A DNA stretch of 64,000 nucleotides from Alphaproteobacteria bacterium (GTDB lineage: Bacteria; Pseudomonadota; Alphaproteobacteria; UBA9219): assembly GCA_009779745.1 (NCBI GenBank), contig WRDR01000005.1, forward strand, positions 1 to 64,000. The letters are read 5' to 3'. Made by a program: the position numbers and the translations under genes. Below are positions 49,744 to 58,690 of the stretch, piece after piece. Below the pieces are notes generated by a model that was not told where the DNA came from, did no database searches, and saw only the letters and a list, made by a program, of their open reading frames with translations. Numbering within the stretch: position 1 is the stretch's first letter; every line of letters starts with the position of its first letter.

Positions 49744-49932
49744 ATGTATTGTGAACATAAGGCTGGGGAGTACTGTCATGTTGGACTAACAACAGAGCAA
49801 GAGGGTTGGTTCGAGAACACCGTATGGTCTATCTGTGGAGATTCGCTAGACTTCCCTCCGGAGTGTCCGTATAAAGACCCAAGAAAATGCAAAAATTTCA
49901 CCCCCCAAAAACCGTTTGTTGTACAACTATAA
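49744..49932 (+). CDS. Small Cys-rich protein of unknown function
   Basis: A 62-residue product from ATG 49744 (a TTG at 49723 would add seven residues). The cysteines are regularly spaced: MYCEHK, EYCHVG, SICGDS, PECPYK, KCKNF. The pattern suggests metal binding or disulfides. It has no signal peptide, so a zinc-binding cytoplasmic role is more likely. No ribosome binding site is obvious. Coding status is supported mainly by the ordered cysteines and lack of a competing gene. Confidence 0.45.
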   Translation: MYCEHKAGEYCHVGLTTEQEGWFENTVWSICGDSLDFPPECPYKDPRKCKNFTPQKPFVVQL

Positions 49933-49997
49933 TATATGCAAAATTGCTGGCGAACGGTACATATTCCCCTCTCAAATCTCCACTCTTTTTTCAAATT

Positions 49998-50013
49998 TGG
50001 CACGCTATTTGCT
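49998..50013 (+). promoter_or_regulatory. Sigma-54 promoter of the flgE-flgK-flgL operon
   Basis: TGGCACG at 49998-50004, four bases, then TTGCT at 50009-50013. The GG (-24) and GC (-12) elements are exactly ten bases apart and both boxes match the RpoN consensus. The flgE ATG is 49 bases downstream. Sigma-54 commonly drives hook-stage (class III) flagellar genes, so this fits flgE. An enhancer-binding activator is implied but not encoded in the window. Confidence 0.85.
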
Positions 50014-50061
50014 TAGTATTTTTTAGTTGTTATAACTCTAAAACATTAAGCGAGGTCTTTC

Positions 50062-51402
50062 ATGTCTCTTTTCTCTGCTCTCGGTGTCGCCGTTACAGGT
50101 CTAAACGCACAATCCCAATCAATCGGCAATATCTCCGATAACTTAGCCAATGCCCAGACTACCGGCTTTAAGACCATTTCTACTTACTTTTCCGATATTG
50201 TTACCGTGTCTAATGCCGTAAGAAATAATCCCGGCGGCGTGCGCGCTGCTCCTCATTATCATAATGCTTTGCAGGGTACTATTGCGTCCACAGATACTAT
50301 AACAAATCTTGCTATCTCCGGAGACGGCTACTTTTGCGTAACTTCCGCCAGAGTTGATACTGCCGGCAAAATACTTTTCGATGGTGCCGCTTATTATACC
50401 AGAGCGGGCGACTTCATTATAGACAAAGACGGCTTTATGGTAAATAGTTCCGGCTATTATTTATTAGGCTATAAAATTACTGACGGCATTACTAATACTG
50501 CCTCTACCGAACCTATTCAGATTTCCGCTCTTTTAGACAATCCGGAAGCCACTGTTAATGTTAATTATGTTGCTAACTTACCGGCAGGACAAACAGCCGA
50601 TTATCAATCTACGCCTTCCACTGTTACAATATATGATGCTTTAGGAGCTACTCACCAAGTTAGCATTGTTTGGGCTCCTGACAATGACGGTGCTACTCCT
50701 CCTAATGTTATTATTAATACGTGGGTTGCTACTGTAACAGTCCAAGACGGCTTAGGACTTGGTACAGATTTCACAACTAATTTTACAGTCAAGTTCCATG
50801 AGGGCCCTAGTGTCACTGGTGGTCCCGCCGGTACTATTGAGTCTATTACTGGTCCCGGTGCAGCGACTGGCGGAATAGGAGATCCTGCTTTTGTGACCTT
50901 GCCGGGTCTCACATTCCCCGGCGCAGGCTCTCAGGACATAAGTCTTAACCTCGGGCATTTCGGTGTCGCTACCGGATTAACACAATTTGCCAATGCCAGT
51001 GAAACTGTTTCCGTGACTTCAATCTCTCAGGACGGTCTTGGCGAAGGTTCTTACAGCGGTATAGAAATAGACTCTCTTGGCATCATTTCTATTCATTACA
51101 CAAACGGAAGTGTCAGAAAAATATATCAAATTCCCGTAGCAACCTTCAACTCGCCGGACAATCTCCAAAGACACAGCGGCGGTATTTATACTGCAACTAT
51201 TAACTCAGGTTCTGCGAATTTACGGACTCCGGGCTCTAATGGCTCCGGTCTCGTTATCAGCAGCTCTTTGGAAGCGTCTACCGTAGATATTGCCACTGAG
51301 TTTACCAAAATGATTATGGCTCAGCAGGTATACTCCGCAAACGCTAAGGTTGTTACTGTTACAAATGATATGCTTGGTACTATAATGCAGGCTGTTCGCT
51401 GA
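50062..51402 (+). CDS. flgE: Flagellar hook protein FlgE
   Basis: A 446-residue axial protein. The N-terminal rod/hook motif MSLFSALGVAVTGLNAQSQS then IGNISDNLANAQTTGFK, the central FlgE D2-type region (NLPAGQTADYQSTPSTVTIY and DALGATHQVSIVW), and the C-terminal helix (SSLEASTVDIATEFTKMIMA) are typical. It polymerises into the hook outside the outer membrane. It is the first gene after the sigma-54 promoter. Length is on the short side of the alphaproteobacterial range. Confidence 0.93.
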   Translation: MSLFSALGVAVTGLNAQSQSIGNISDNLANAQTTGFKTISTYFSDIVTVSNAVRNNPGGVRAAPHYHNALQGTIASTDTITNLAISGDGYFCVTSARVDTAGKILFDGAAYYTRAGDFIIDKDGFMVNSSGYYLLGYKITDGITNTASTEPIQISALLDNPEATVNVNYVANLPAGQTADYQSTPSTVTIYDALGATHQVSIVWAPDNDGATPPNVIINTWVATVTVQDGLGLGTDFTTNFTVKFHEGPSVTGGPAGTIESITGPGAATGGIGDPAFVTLPGLTFPGAGSQDISLNLGHFGVATGLTQFANASETVSVTSISQDGLGEGSYSGIEIDSLGIISIHYTNGSVRKIYQIPVATFNSPDNLQRHSGGIYTATINSGSANLRTPGSNGSGLVISSSLEASTVDIATEFTKMIMAQQVYSANAKVVTVTNDMLGTIMQAVR

Positions 51403-51513
51403 TTTTTGCGTTGTTTTTTGCGTTATATCCGTGTTATTTAAGGAAAAATTAGTAATTACCTTGTTTCATAGGGGTGTTTCTTATTATGTTTGTAAAACTT
51501 AAGGGTTGAAACC

Positions 51514-52950
51514 ATGTCATTAACAGCTGCTCTTTCCGTTGCTCTAAGCGGTATCAAGACAAGTACTACTGCTGCGCAAATCATATCCGGGAATATAGCA
51601 AACGCTCAAACAGAGGGTTATACTAAAAAAGGGCTAAGTCTTTCCGCAGTATCTCTTGGCACTGACATAGGCGGCGTGCAAATCTCCGGCTATACCAGGG
51701 TCACGAATGCTGTTCTGCAAAGAACTTTGTTCAATGCCACTTCCAGCGAGGCTAACTTAGGTATGCTTAACGGATACATGATGCAGATTCAGTCAATGCT
51801 GGATTCTACCGGCGATCCTCCTGCCCTGACTTCCACGCTGAATAATTTTCAGGCTTCGCTGATAAAATACTCTTCAGATCCCAGCAATGAAATCATAGGG
51901 CGGACTGTCGTTGCCGAAGCTAACAATTTTGCAAATACTATCAGGTCTATTTCCAATCAGCTTGCGACACTGGAACGGGACGCGAAAAGCGATATGACTA
52001 CTTCGGTCTCGGAGCTGAATGTTCTTTTGCAGCAGGTTCAGAATATCAATGACAAGATTACCGCTACTCTTGCCCTCAAACAGCCTATCGGCAACTTGCA
52101 GGACGAGCGCGATGTGCTTATAAGCAAAATTGCCGAAGTCGCCTCCATAAACGTTTTAGAAAGACACAACGGTCAGATTGCTATTTACACTAACAGCGGC
52201 TTGGCTCTGCTCGATGGACAGCCTCAGAGGTTTTCCGTAGGAGTGGACGGAGTTACTGTTATGAACGCTGCCGGTTCGGATGTTACTATTGCTCTTACAG
52301 GCGGCAAATTGCAGGCTATAACCGCTTTTCTTTCCGACACCGGCGAAATTGCCCAGCTTAAATCTCAGCTGCAGAACTTAGTCCTCATGTTCGTTGCGGA
52401 GACTCCAAGCGGAAACAGCTTTGCAGATGTTTATAATGCTGCCGGTATTAAGCCCGGAGAGCTGCCTGACAGCTTCTTCAAAGCAGTTATTGATCCTGAT
52501 ACCGGATTGCCCAATATTGCCACCTTCTCTGTAAATCCAGACCTGCTTAACGGTACTTTTTCTATGAAGTCTACGGCTGCCACTGATTTAAACAATGTTC
52601 TTAATTCTACGAACGCTGCTATTGTTATTATTCCGGGTACTCCTCCTACCTATGACACTTCCGATACTTTCCAATCTATCGGTCTCAATGTGAAAACTCA
52701 GACCTTCTCAGGCATCACCGCTACTATTCTTTCCGGATTCCAGCAGATTGCCAGCAGCATACAGATTAGGCATGAGTCCGTTGCCACTCAAAAACAATAC
52801 TACAGCATCACCCTGTCCAATCAGACCGGAGTTAATACTGATGAAGAGCTTATAAATTTGACTAATTGGCAGAACAGTTATGCTGCTTCCGCCCATGTTG
52901 TTTCTGTTATTCAAAAAATGCTTGATATTCTGCAAAATATGGTTCGATGA
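51514..52950 (+). CDS. flgK: Flagellar hook-filament junction protein FlgK
   Basis: A 478-residue HAP1 protein. The N-terminus LTAALSVALSGIKTSTTAAQ then IISGNIANAQTEGYTKKGL is the flagellar rod motif, and the C-terminus GVNTDEELINLTNWQNSYAA then SAHVVSVIQKMLDILQNMVR is the conserved FlgK end. It forms the first junction zone between hook and filament. It is preceded by a 111-base gap after flgE and followed 29 bases later by flgL. Confidence 0.93.
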   Translation: MSLTAALSVALSGIKTSTTAAQIISGNIANAQTEGYTKKGLSLSAVSLGTDIGGVQISGYTRVTNAVLQRTLFNATSSEANLGMLNGYMMQIQSMLDSTGDPPALTSTLNNFQASLIKYSSDPSNEIIGRTVVAEANNFANTIRSISNQLATLERDAKSDMTTSVSELNVLLQQVQNINDKITATLALKQPIGNLQDERDVLISKIAEVASINVLERHNGQIAIYTNSGLALLDGQPQRFSVGVDGVTVMNAAGSDVTIALTGGKLQAITAFLSDTGEIAQLKSQLQNLVLMFVAETPSGNSFADVYNAAGIKPGELPDSFFKAVIDPDTGLPNIATFSVNPDLLNGTFSMKSTAATDLNNVLNSTNAAIVIIPGTPPTYDTSDTFQSIGLNVKTQTFSGITATILSGFQQIASSIQIRHESVATQKQYYSITLSNQTGVNTDEELINLTNWQNSYAASAHVVSVIQKMLDILQNMVR

Positions 52951-52979
52951 TTTAAACCTTCTACTTATGGTGATTTGCC

Positions 52980-53951
52980 ATGTATCTTTCTTCCGTCAGT
53001 AACATCAGTCTTGTTAAAGATATGACTTCTAATTTGCTGGGTCAGCAAAGGACTCTCCATTTGCTTTCTAATCAGCTTTCTACAGGCGTCAAGTCTAATA
53101 ATCTTACGGATTATTCTCCTACTGAAGCGAAAAGGCTGCTGAGTTTGAGCGCAGCCTTGTCGCAGCGGGACGCTTATTTATTTTCTATTAACTCCGCAAG
53201 AGACAACATGTCTTTTTACGAGGTCACATTGACGCAGATAAGCAAAATTTTAGACCTCGCCATTAGTTTCTCTTCCAATAATAATGTTTATTCTGCTTAT
53301 ACCGCTAATACTATTGCCACTCAGGCTACCGGTTATCTGGATTCTTTGACCGCTCTTTTCAATCAGACTATCGGCGGTAAATTTGTATATTCCGGCGCTA
53401 GGTATAATACTGCTCCCGTAGCTAATCTGGCTACTTTGCCTCCGATTACTCTTCCTCCGGACCCTCTTGTCACCGATCCTGATTTGCCTCCTTATGATTC
53501 CGAGTATACTTCACTGGGTGTTAATCCTTTTGCCTATGTAACCAGAAAGGCTACTATTGATGAGAATTATGTTTTAGATTACGGCATTACCAGCAATGAT
53601 CCCGTCTTTCAGAAAATAATTCAAGGACTGCGCTTTATGCAGGCGGCAGGCAATGCTACTAACGAGACTGATTACCGTGCTAATTTGGATGTTGCGGTTT
53701 CTTTGCTGCGAAGTTCCGCACTGGAATTACAAAAACTGCATACCACTGTTATCGGCAATGACTATTTAGCCAACAGCCAAAAGACTTCTCAGATAAATAT
53801 TATGACGAATCTTACTAATCAGCTTGCATCTATTCAGCAAGTTGATAAAACAGAGGTAGCTGTCAGAATCCAAGACATGACCGCTAATATACAGGCATCT
53901 TATTCCGTTACAGGCTCTTTGTTGAAGCTTTCTATTTTGAACTACTTGTAA
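52980..53951 (+). CDS. flgL: Flagellar hook-filament junction protein FlgL
   Basis: A 323-residue protein of the flagellin/HAP3 family. The N-terminal helix (NLLGQQRTLHLLSNQLSTGV) and C-terminal helix (NIMTNLTNQLASIQQVDKTE then VAVRIQDMTANIQ) match FlgL. The variable centre contains Pro-rich segments (PPITLPPDPLVTDPDLPPYD). It caps the hook before filament growth. It has no cysteines, as usual for axial proteins. Confidence 0.9.
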   Translation: MYLSSVSNISLVKDMTSNLLGQQRTLHLLSNQLSTGVKSNNLTDYSPTEAKRLLSLSAALSQRDAYLFSINSARDNMSFYEVTLTQISKILDLAISFSSNNNVYSAYTANTIATQATGYLDSLTALFNQTIGGKFVYSGARYNTAPVANLATLPPITLPPDPLVTDPDLPPYDSEYTSLGVNPFAYVTRKATIDENYVLDYGITSNDPVFQKIIQGLRFMQAAGNATNETDYRANLDVAVSLLRSSALELQKLHTTVIGNDYLANSQKTSQINIMTNLTNQLASIQQVDKTEVAVRIQDMTANIQASYSVTGSLLKLSILNYL

Positions 53952-53983
53952 TTTCTATTATTTCTTATTCTTTATACGGAGCT

Positions 53984-55495
53984 TTGGCTATGCGTCTTCT
54001 TTCTTCTTTATCCCCTGTTTCTCTGCGCTATGTTGTTGCTCTTAGAGGCTATCTTGCCAGCAAGTCTGCGGACGGAAGCTTTTCTTACGCTGATGCTGCC
54101 TGCCATAATCCAGAGGCTTTGGCTTGTTTGGCTGCCAGCAACCCGGACGGCGTGTTTTTTGGCTTCATTCAGGACAATTCTTTATATCAGGCTGCTCTTA
54201 ATTTAGCTAAATCCAGAAAAGTTTCCAACATCACTTTCTTTCATGGTTCTGCGTCTCAGATTCTGCACAACATTAATTCTAATGCTGTTTCTTTGCCTCA
54301 ATTAGATTTCATGACTGCTGATGAAACTGTTGTTCCGTTATCTGCTGACGATCGTATTGCTATATTCAACATTGCTGACAAATGCGTTAAGCAAGGCGGT
54401 ATTTTTGTTACTGCTTATAATCTCTATTCCGGCGACAGCGACCTTATTTCTTTAAAATTTTTAATTCAGCAATTTGCTCCGGAGATGACCGCTGCCCAGA
54501 AATCTGAATTTCTCTTGGAACTCAAAGACTTAGCCTGCATTTTACTGTCTAAACACCCCGACTTGGAGAAGGCATTGGATAAAGCTATTTCGGATAATTC
54601 TCCTCAGTCTTTCTTCTTTTTGTTCGAAGGTGAGGCTGTTCAGTCTAAGAGCTTTGACACTTTAGTTGCAGCTTCCGCCAGAAACTTTGTTTACGGAGGA
54701 GACACAAGGTTACAGCGCAATTTCGTTGAATTCTCAGTGCCTAAGCGTGCTCAGAATATTGTAGTTTCCTGCAAGGATAATCTGCTCTATGAAGCTATTA
54801 AGGACGTTGCTTTGAACTCCTCTGCGCGCCATGACATTTGGATTAAGCAGCCCTCTTCTTATTCTTCAAATCTCATAGAGCTGTTCGGCAGCTGCGCTTA
54901 CGGTTTGATTGATCATAATGAGATTGTTCCTCAATCTTTCCTTATGAACGGCACTTCTATTGATTTGTCTTCTCCTATATTTCAGAATATAACAAAGATT
55001 ATGAAGATACTTCCGGTAGGAATCGGCGATGTGCTTTCTCATGAGCTTTGCCACGGTGAGACTCCCGAGCGTATCCTAGAAGTTTTTCAGCTTCTGGTCG
55101 CCTGCGGATTTGCGGTTCCTATGAGAGGTTCTAAGGAGGCTATTGTGATAGAGAACAAGTCTTCTTTGAAGTTCTCCGGTCCTTACAATCCTTTCTTGGC
55201 GGAAACAGAAATCACAGGCAGGGAAGTTTTATTATCGTCTCCGGTAGCCGGCTGTCCTATTGTTATTTCTGCACGCGAGGCTTTGGTTATGCAAGCTTTG
55301 CACAGAGTTGGATTTGCTACTGTAATTGATTATATGCTGCCTGTTTTACAGCGTCTTTCTTACACGCCTTTTTCCTTTGATATCTTAGGAAGTGAAGCTG
55401 TATCTGAAGATCTTGCACGCAACATGGTGATAAGCGTTGTACAGTCCAATCTTATCGAGTGGTACGCATACGCTCTTATGCACACGGAAGATTAG
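53984..55495 (+). CDS. Methyltransferase-like protein with regulatory domain, in the flagellar operon
   Basis: A 503-residue protein. The N-terminal part (about 40-185) has the layout of a SAM methyltransferase joined to a MethyTransf_Reg domain: NPEALACLAASNPDGVFFGF as SAM motif I/II region, SNITFFHGSASQIL, and GGIFVTAYNLYSGDSD, which matches the GG--YVSYN-YPG motif of that family. The GxGxG loop expected in motif I is replaced by ADAACHNPEA, so SAM binding is uncertain. The C-terminal 250 residues hold the helical regulatory-like region and a winged-helix-like end. It begins 32 bases after flgL. By position it may modify flagellin or an axial protein, as FliB does in Salmonella; this is inference. 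Confidence 0.6.
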   Translation: MAMRLLSSLSPVSLRYVVALRGYLASKSADGSFSYADAACHNPEALACLAASNPDGVFFGFIQDNSLYQAALNLAKSRKVSNITFFHGSASQILHNINSNAVSLPQLDFMTADETVVPLSADDRIAIFNIADKCVKQGGIFVTAYNLYSGDSDLISLKFLIQQFAPEMTAAQKSEFLLELKDLACILLSKHPDLEKALDKAISDNSPQSFFFLFEGEAVQSKSFDTLVAASARNFVYGGDTRLQRNFVEFSVPKRAQNIVVSCKDNLLYEAIKDVALNSSARHDIWIKQPSSYSSNLIELFGSCAYGLIDHNEIVPQSFLMNGTSIDLSSPIFQNITKIMKILPVGIGDVLSHELCHGETPERILEVFQLLVACGFAVPMRGSKEAIVIENKSSLKFSGPYNPFLAETEITGREVLLSSPVAGCPIVISAREALVMQALHRVGFATVIDYMLPVLQRLSYTPFSFDILGSEAVSEDLARNMVISVVQSNLIEWYAYALMHTED

Positions 55496-55506
55496 AAGTT
55501 TGCTTT

Positions 55507-57276
55507 TCAATTAACCTGCGCATTATACAGCGATGAGTACACAGATCCCCGCTTTCTGATAAGTTCGTCATGCGTGCCTGTTTCAACAATTTCACCATGG
55601 TTTACAACCGCAATTTTATCTGCGTTTCTTATAGTTGAGAGTCTGTGTGCTATGACAATAACCGTCTTGTCTTTCATAAGATTGTCTATTGCAGCCTGAA
55701 CAACCGCCTCCGACTTGTTGTCAAGCGCAGATGTTGCCTCGTCAAGCACCACTATAGGAGCATTTTTCAAAAATGCTCTGGCAATGGCAACACGCTGTTT
55801 CTGACCGCCGGACAAAAGAACGCCGCGCTCGCCTATTACGGTATCCAGCCCCAGAGGCAAAGACGCAACAAACTCGCTCAAACACGCGGCTTCAACAGCC
55901 TGCGTCAGCTCTTTCTCAGTTGCATCATGCTTGCCAAGCAGGATATTTTCCCTCATCGTGCCTGAGAACAGAAAATTATCCTGAAACACAACCGCTATGT
56001 TGTTTCTGAGAGACTTGAGCGTAACGTCTCTTATGTCTGTCCCGTCTATGGTAATAGAGCCGCCCTTTATATCGTAAAAACGAGGCAAAATATTTGCCAT
56101 TGTTGTTTTGCCTCCGCCGGAATTGCCTACAAGCGCAACAGTCTGTCCTACGTTTATTTTTAAGCTGACTCCTTTAAGCACCGGTCTGCCCTGCTCGTAC
56201 TCAAACACAACATCTTTGTATTCTATAGTGCTGTTTACGCAGTCAAGAGGCACGGCTCCCTCTTTATCTTTGATCGCAGGGACATCATCAAGCAGAGAGA
56301 AAACCCTCTCCATTGCCAACAAAGACATCTGGATCGCAGTAAAGTTGTTGCCCATTGTTTTAACAGGCTGATAAAGCATTATGAGTGCGGCTAGGAAAGA
56401 CACAAAATTGCCGGGAGTGATTTGTTGATTGACGATAAGGTAAGTGCCGAGCCAGATAACCAGAGCAATTCCCAAAGACACAATAAAGTGCATCATAGGG
56501 CTCAACATTCCGGTTTTTCTAGTCATCTTCATGCTTAGCTTGAAGAGCGTCTTCAGAGTATTGTCAAATTTTTCTCCCTGATAATCATGCAGATTGTAAG
56601 AGGATATAGTCCTATTTCCTGAAAATGTTTCGTTATAGTGAGTTACTATGAATCCGCCTGTAGAAACAGTCTTATCCATAATCTCCTTGATTTTCTTTCT
56701 GACCTTGGTAAGGGGAAACAGTGCTATGAACAGAATAGTTACTGCAACTATGGCAAGCTGCCATGAATTCCAGAACAGAACAGCTATCAGAGATATAGAC
56801 GCAAAGAGCCTAGTCGTAAAAAGCTTTACATTGCTGAGCAGTCCGGAACAGGCAGCATCTACATCATTGTTAAAGCGAAAGGCTATCTCACCTGAATTGC
56901 GTTTATCAAAAAAAGCCGCATGATATGTCATCAGCTTGTGAAAGAGGGTTTGTTTTAAGTCAATGGCAATTCTGTTTCCTACCCATGTATTAAGATACGT
57001 AGCGCAATAATTGAGCATACTCTGTGTAAAGCTGAAGCCTATTATGAGGAGCGGTATCCAAGCAGTTGACATATTGAAGTCTTCGCTCTGGAGCATGACA
57101 GTGTCCATGAAAGGCTTCAAAGACCATGCTATAACAGCGTCCATAGAGCCGACAGGTATAGTAATAAGAACAGCAATCAAAGCCCTAAACCAGTACGGCC
57201 GAACATACGGCCATATGTGGCTGTAGTTCTTAACCATATAGGCATTCTTTATTTTATTGCGTATACTGATTGACAT
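55507..57276 (-). CDS. msbA: ABC exporter, MsbA-like (permease-ATPase fusion)
   Basis: A 589-residue half-transporter. The N-terminal membrane domain (about 1-320) has six helices with the intracellular signature RNSGEIAFRFNNDVDAACSG. The ATPase has Walker A LVGNSGGGKTTMANILPRFY, the Q-loop VFQDNFLFSGTMRENILLG, signature LLSGGQKQRVAIARAF, Walker B IVVLDEATSALD and the H-loop VIAHRLSTI. MsbA flips lipid A-core; relatives export other lipids. Its position beside a polysaccharide cluster supports a surface-lipid role. It converges on the flagellar operon with 11 bases between stops. Confidence 0.88.
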   Translation of the reverse strand: MSISIRNKIKNAYMVKNYSHIWPYVRPYWFRALIAVLITIPVGSMDAVIAWSLKPFMDTVMLQSEDFNMSTAWIPLLIIGFSFTQSMLNYCATYLNTWVGNRIAIDLKQTLFHKLMTYHAAFFDKRNSGEIAFRFNNDVDAACSGLLSNVKLFTTRLFASISLIAVLFWNSWQLAIVAVTILFIALFPLTKVRKKIKEIMDKTVSTGGFIVTHYNETFSGNRTISSYNLHDYQGEKFDNTLKTLFKLSMKMTRKTGMLSPMMHFIVSLGIALVIWLGTYLIVNQQITPGNFVSFLAALIMLYQPVKTMGNNFTAIQMSLLAMERVFSLLDDVPAIKDKEGAVPLDCVNSTIEYKDVVFEYEQGRPVLKGVSLKINVGQTVALVGNSGGGKTTMANILPRFYDIKGGSITIDGTDIRDVTLKSLRNNIAVVFQDNFLFSGTMRENILLGKHDATEKELTQAVEAACLSEFVASLPLGLDTVIGERGVLLSGGQKQRVAIARAFLKNAPIVVLDEATSALDNKSEAVVQAAIDNLMKDKTVIVIAHRLSTIRNADKIAVVNHGEIVETGTHDELIRKRGSVYSSLYNAQVN

Positions 57277-57319
57277 AGCGGGTATAATACAAATTTTTTA
57301 AAAAATAGATAGAAATATT

Positions 57320-58690
57320 TTATATCCTGCCGTAAATATCTTCATAGCGGATAATATCATCTTCGCTTAAGATATCGCCTCTTTGTACCTCAATAATCTC
57401 AATATCTTTTTTAGAGGGATTTTGCAGTGAATGAGGGGCTTTTACAGGTATATCTATGCTTTTGCCGGGTTCTAAACTATGTTCCTGCCCGTCAAGCAGC
57501 ACCTTTGCAATGCCTGAAACCACAACCCAGTGTTCGTGGCGGTGATTGTGCGATTGTAAAGATAGTCTTTGACCGGCGTTTACATGGATTCTTTTGACAA
57601 GAAATCCTTTGCCTCTGTCTATTTCAGTATAATAGCCCCAAGGGCAGTAAATAGTTTTATGCACACAATGCGCATCGTTATTTTGAGCACGTAAAGTTTC
57701 GTAGATATGTTTTATGTCCTGTGAACAGTACTTTTTACACGCAAGGACCGCATCTTCTGTTTCTACGATAATAGTATCTTCCAAACCGATTGCTGCAACG
57801 AGTTTTGAAGATGAGTAAACAAGCGAATTTTTAGAATCTTTATCCAATACAGAACCTACAAGAACATTTCCATTAATATCTTTTTCATTTGTATCATAAA
57901 ATGACTGCCAAGAACCCAAGTCATTCCAATCGCTTTCAAATTTAACCAATGCGATTTTGTCAGATTTTTCCATAACCGCATAGTCTATAGAAATACTCGG
58001 CATTTTTTCAAACTCAGCGCATGGTATTTCGTTAGATTTATCAAAATCTATGCTCTTGGCAATTTCCGCTATTTCAGGCGCAAAGCGTTCAATTTCATTA
58101 AGCAAAACAGATACTTTGAACATAAACATACCTGTATTCCAGAAATATGTGCCTTTATCTAAATATTTCTGTGCAGTTGCAGAATCAGGTTTTTCAACAA
58201 ACTCTTTTACTTTGAAATCCGGTGTAACATTGATATAGCCGTAACCTGTTTCAGGATAATTCGGCTTTACACCAAAAGTTACGATATAGCCTTCTTGTGC
58301 AAGTTTTTCGCCTTTTTCAACTGTGCTTTGGAATAGTTCGATATTTTTAATCAGAGAATCAGACGGGACAACTAAAATTATTGGGTCGCTGCTATCACGC
58401 TGTGTGATGAATTTTGCCGCACATACGATAGCAGGCGCAGTGTTTTTAGCAACAGGCTCTGCCAGTACTGTTGTTTCACCCAACTGCATTTTCACGTTTG
58501 CTAGGTGCTTTGCATTGGTAATGCATATAATATTTTCCGGTTTGATGAATGTTGCCAAACGCTCGAAAGCTGACTGCAAAAGGCTTTTGTCCGAGTTGAT
58601 GTTCAGAAACTGTTTCGGATACAGCTCACGCGAAAGCGGCCAAAGCCTGCTTCCAGAACCTCCGGCCAAAATCAACCCGTAGATGTTCAT
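57320..58690 (-). CDS. manC: Mannose-1-phosphate guanylyltransferase / mannose-6-phosphate isomerase
   Basis: A 456-residue bifunctional type II PMI protein. The pyrophosphorylase domain starts MNIYGLILAGGSGSRLWPLS followed by YPKQFLNI and FVEKPD. The C-terminal cupin isomerase domain has WGYYTEIDRGKGFLVKRIHV, GQRLSLQSHNHRHEHWVVVS (metal His residues) and SIDIPVKAPHSLQNPS. It makes GDP-mannose from GTP and Man-1-P and interconverts Fru-6-P and Man-6-P. Start at ATG 58690 overlaps the end of the upstream glycosyltransferase by four bases. Together with gmd at the window end it implies GDP-deoxy-sugar synthesis. Confidence 0.95.
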   Translation of the reverse strand: MNIYGLILAGGSGSRLWPLSRELYPKQFLNINSDKSLLQSAFERLATFIKPENIICITNAKHLANVKMQLGETTVLAEPVAKNTAPAIVCAAKFITQRDSSDPIILVVPSDSLIKNIELFQSTVEKGEKLAQEGYIVTFGVKPNYPETGYGYINVTPDFKVKEFVEKPDSATAQKYLDKGTYFWNTGMFMFKVSVLLNEIERFAPEIAEIAKSIDFDKSNEIPCAEFEKMPSISIDYAVMEKSDKIALVKFESDWNDLGSWQSFYDTNEKDINGNVLVGSVLDKDSKNSLVYSSSKLVAAIGLEDTIIVETEDAVLACKKYCSQDIKHIYETLRAQNNDAHCVHKTIYCPWGYYTEIDRGKGFLVKRIHVNAGQRLSLQSHNHRHEHWVVVSGIAKVLLDGQEHSLEPGKSIDIPVKAPHSLQNPSKKDIEIIEVQRGDILSEDDIIRYEDIYGRI

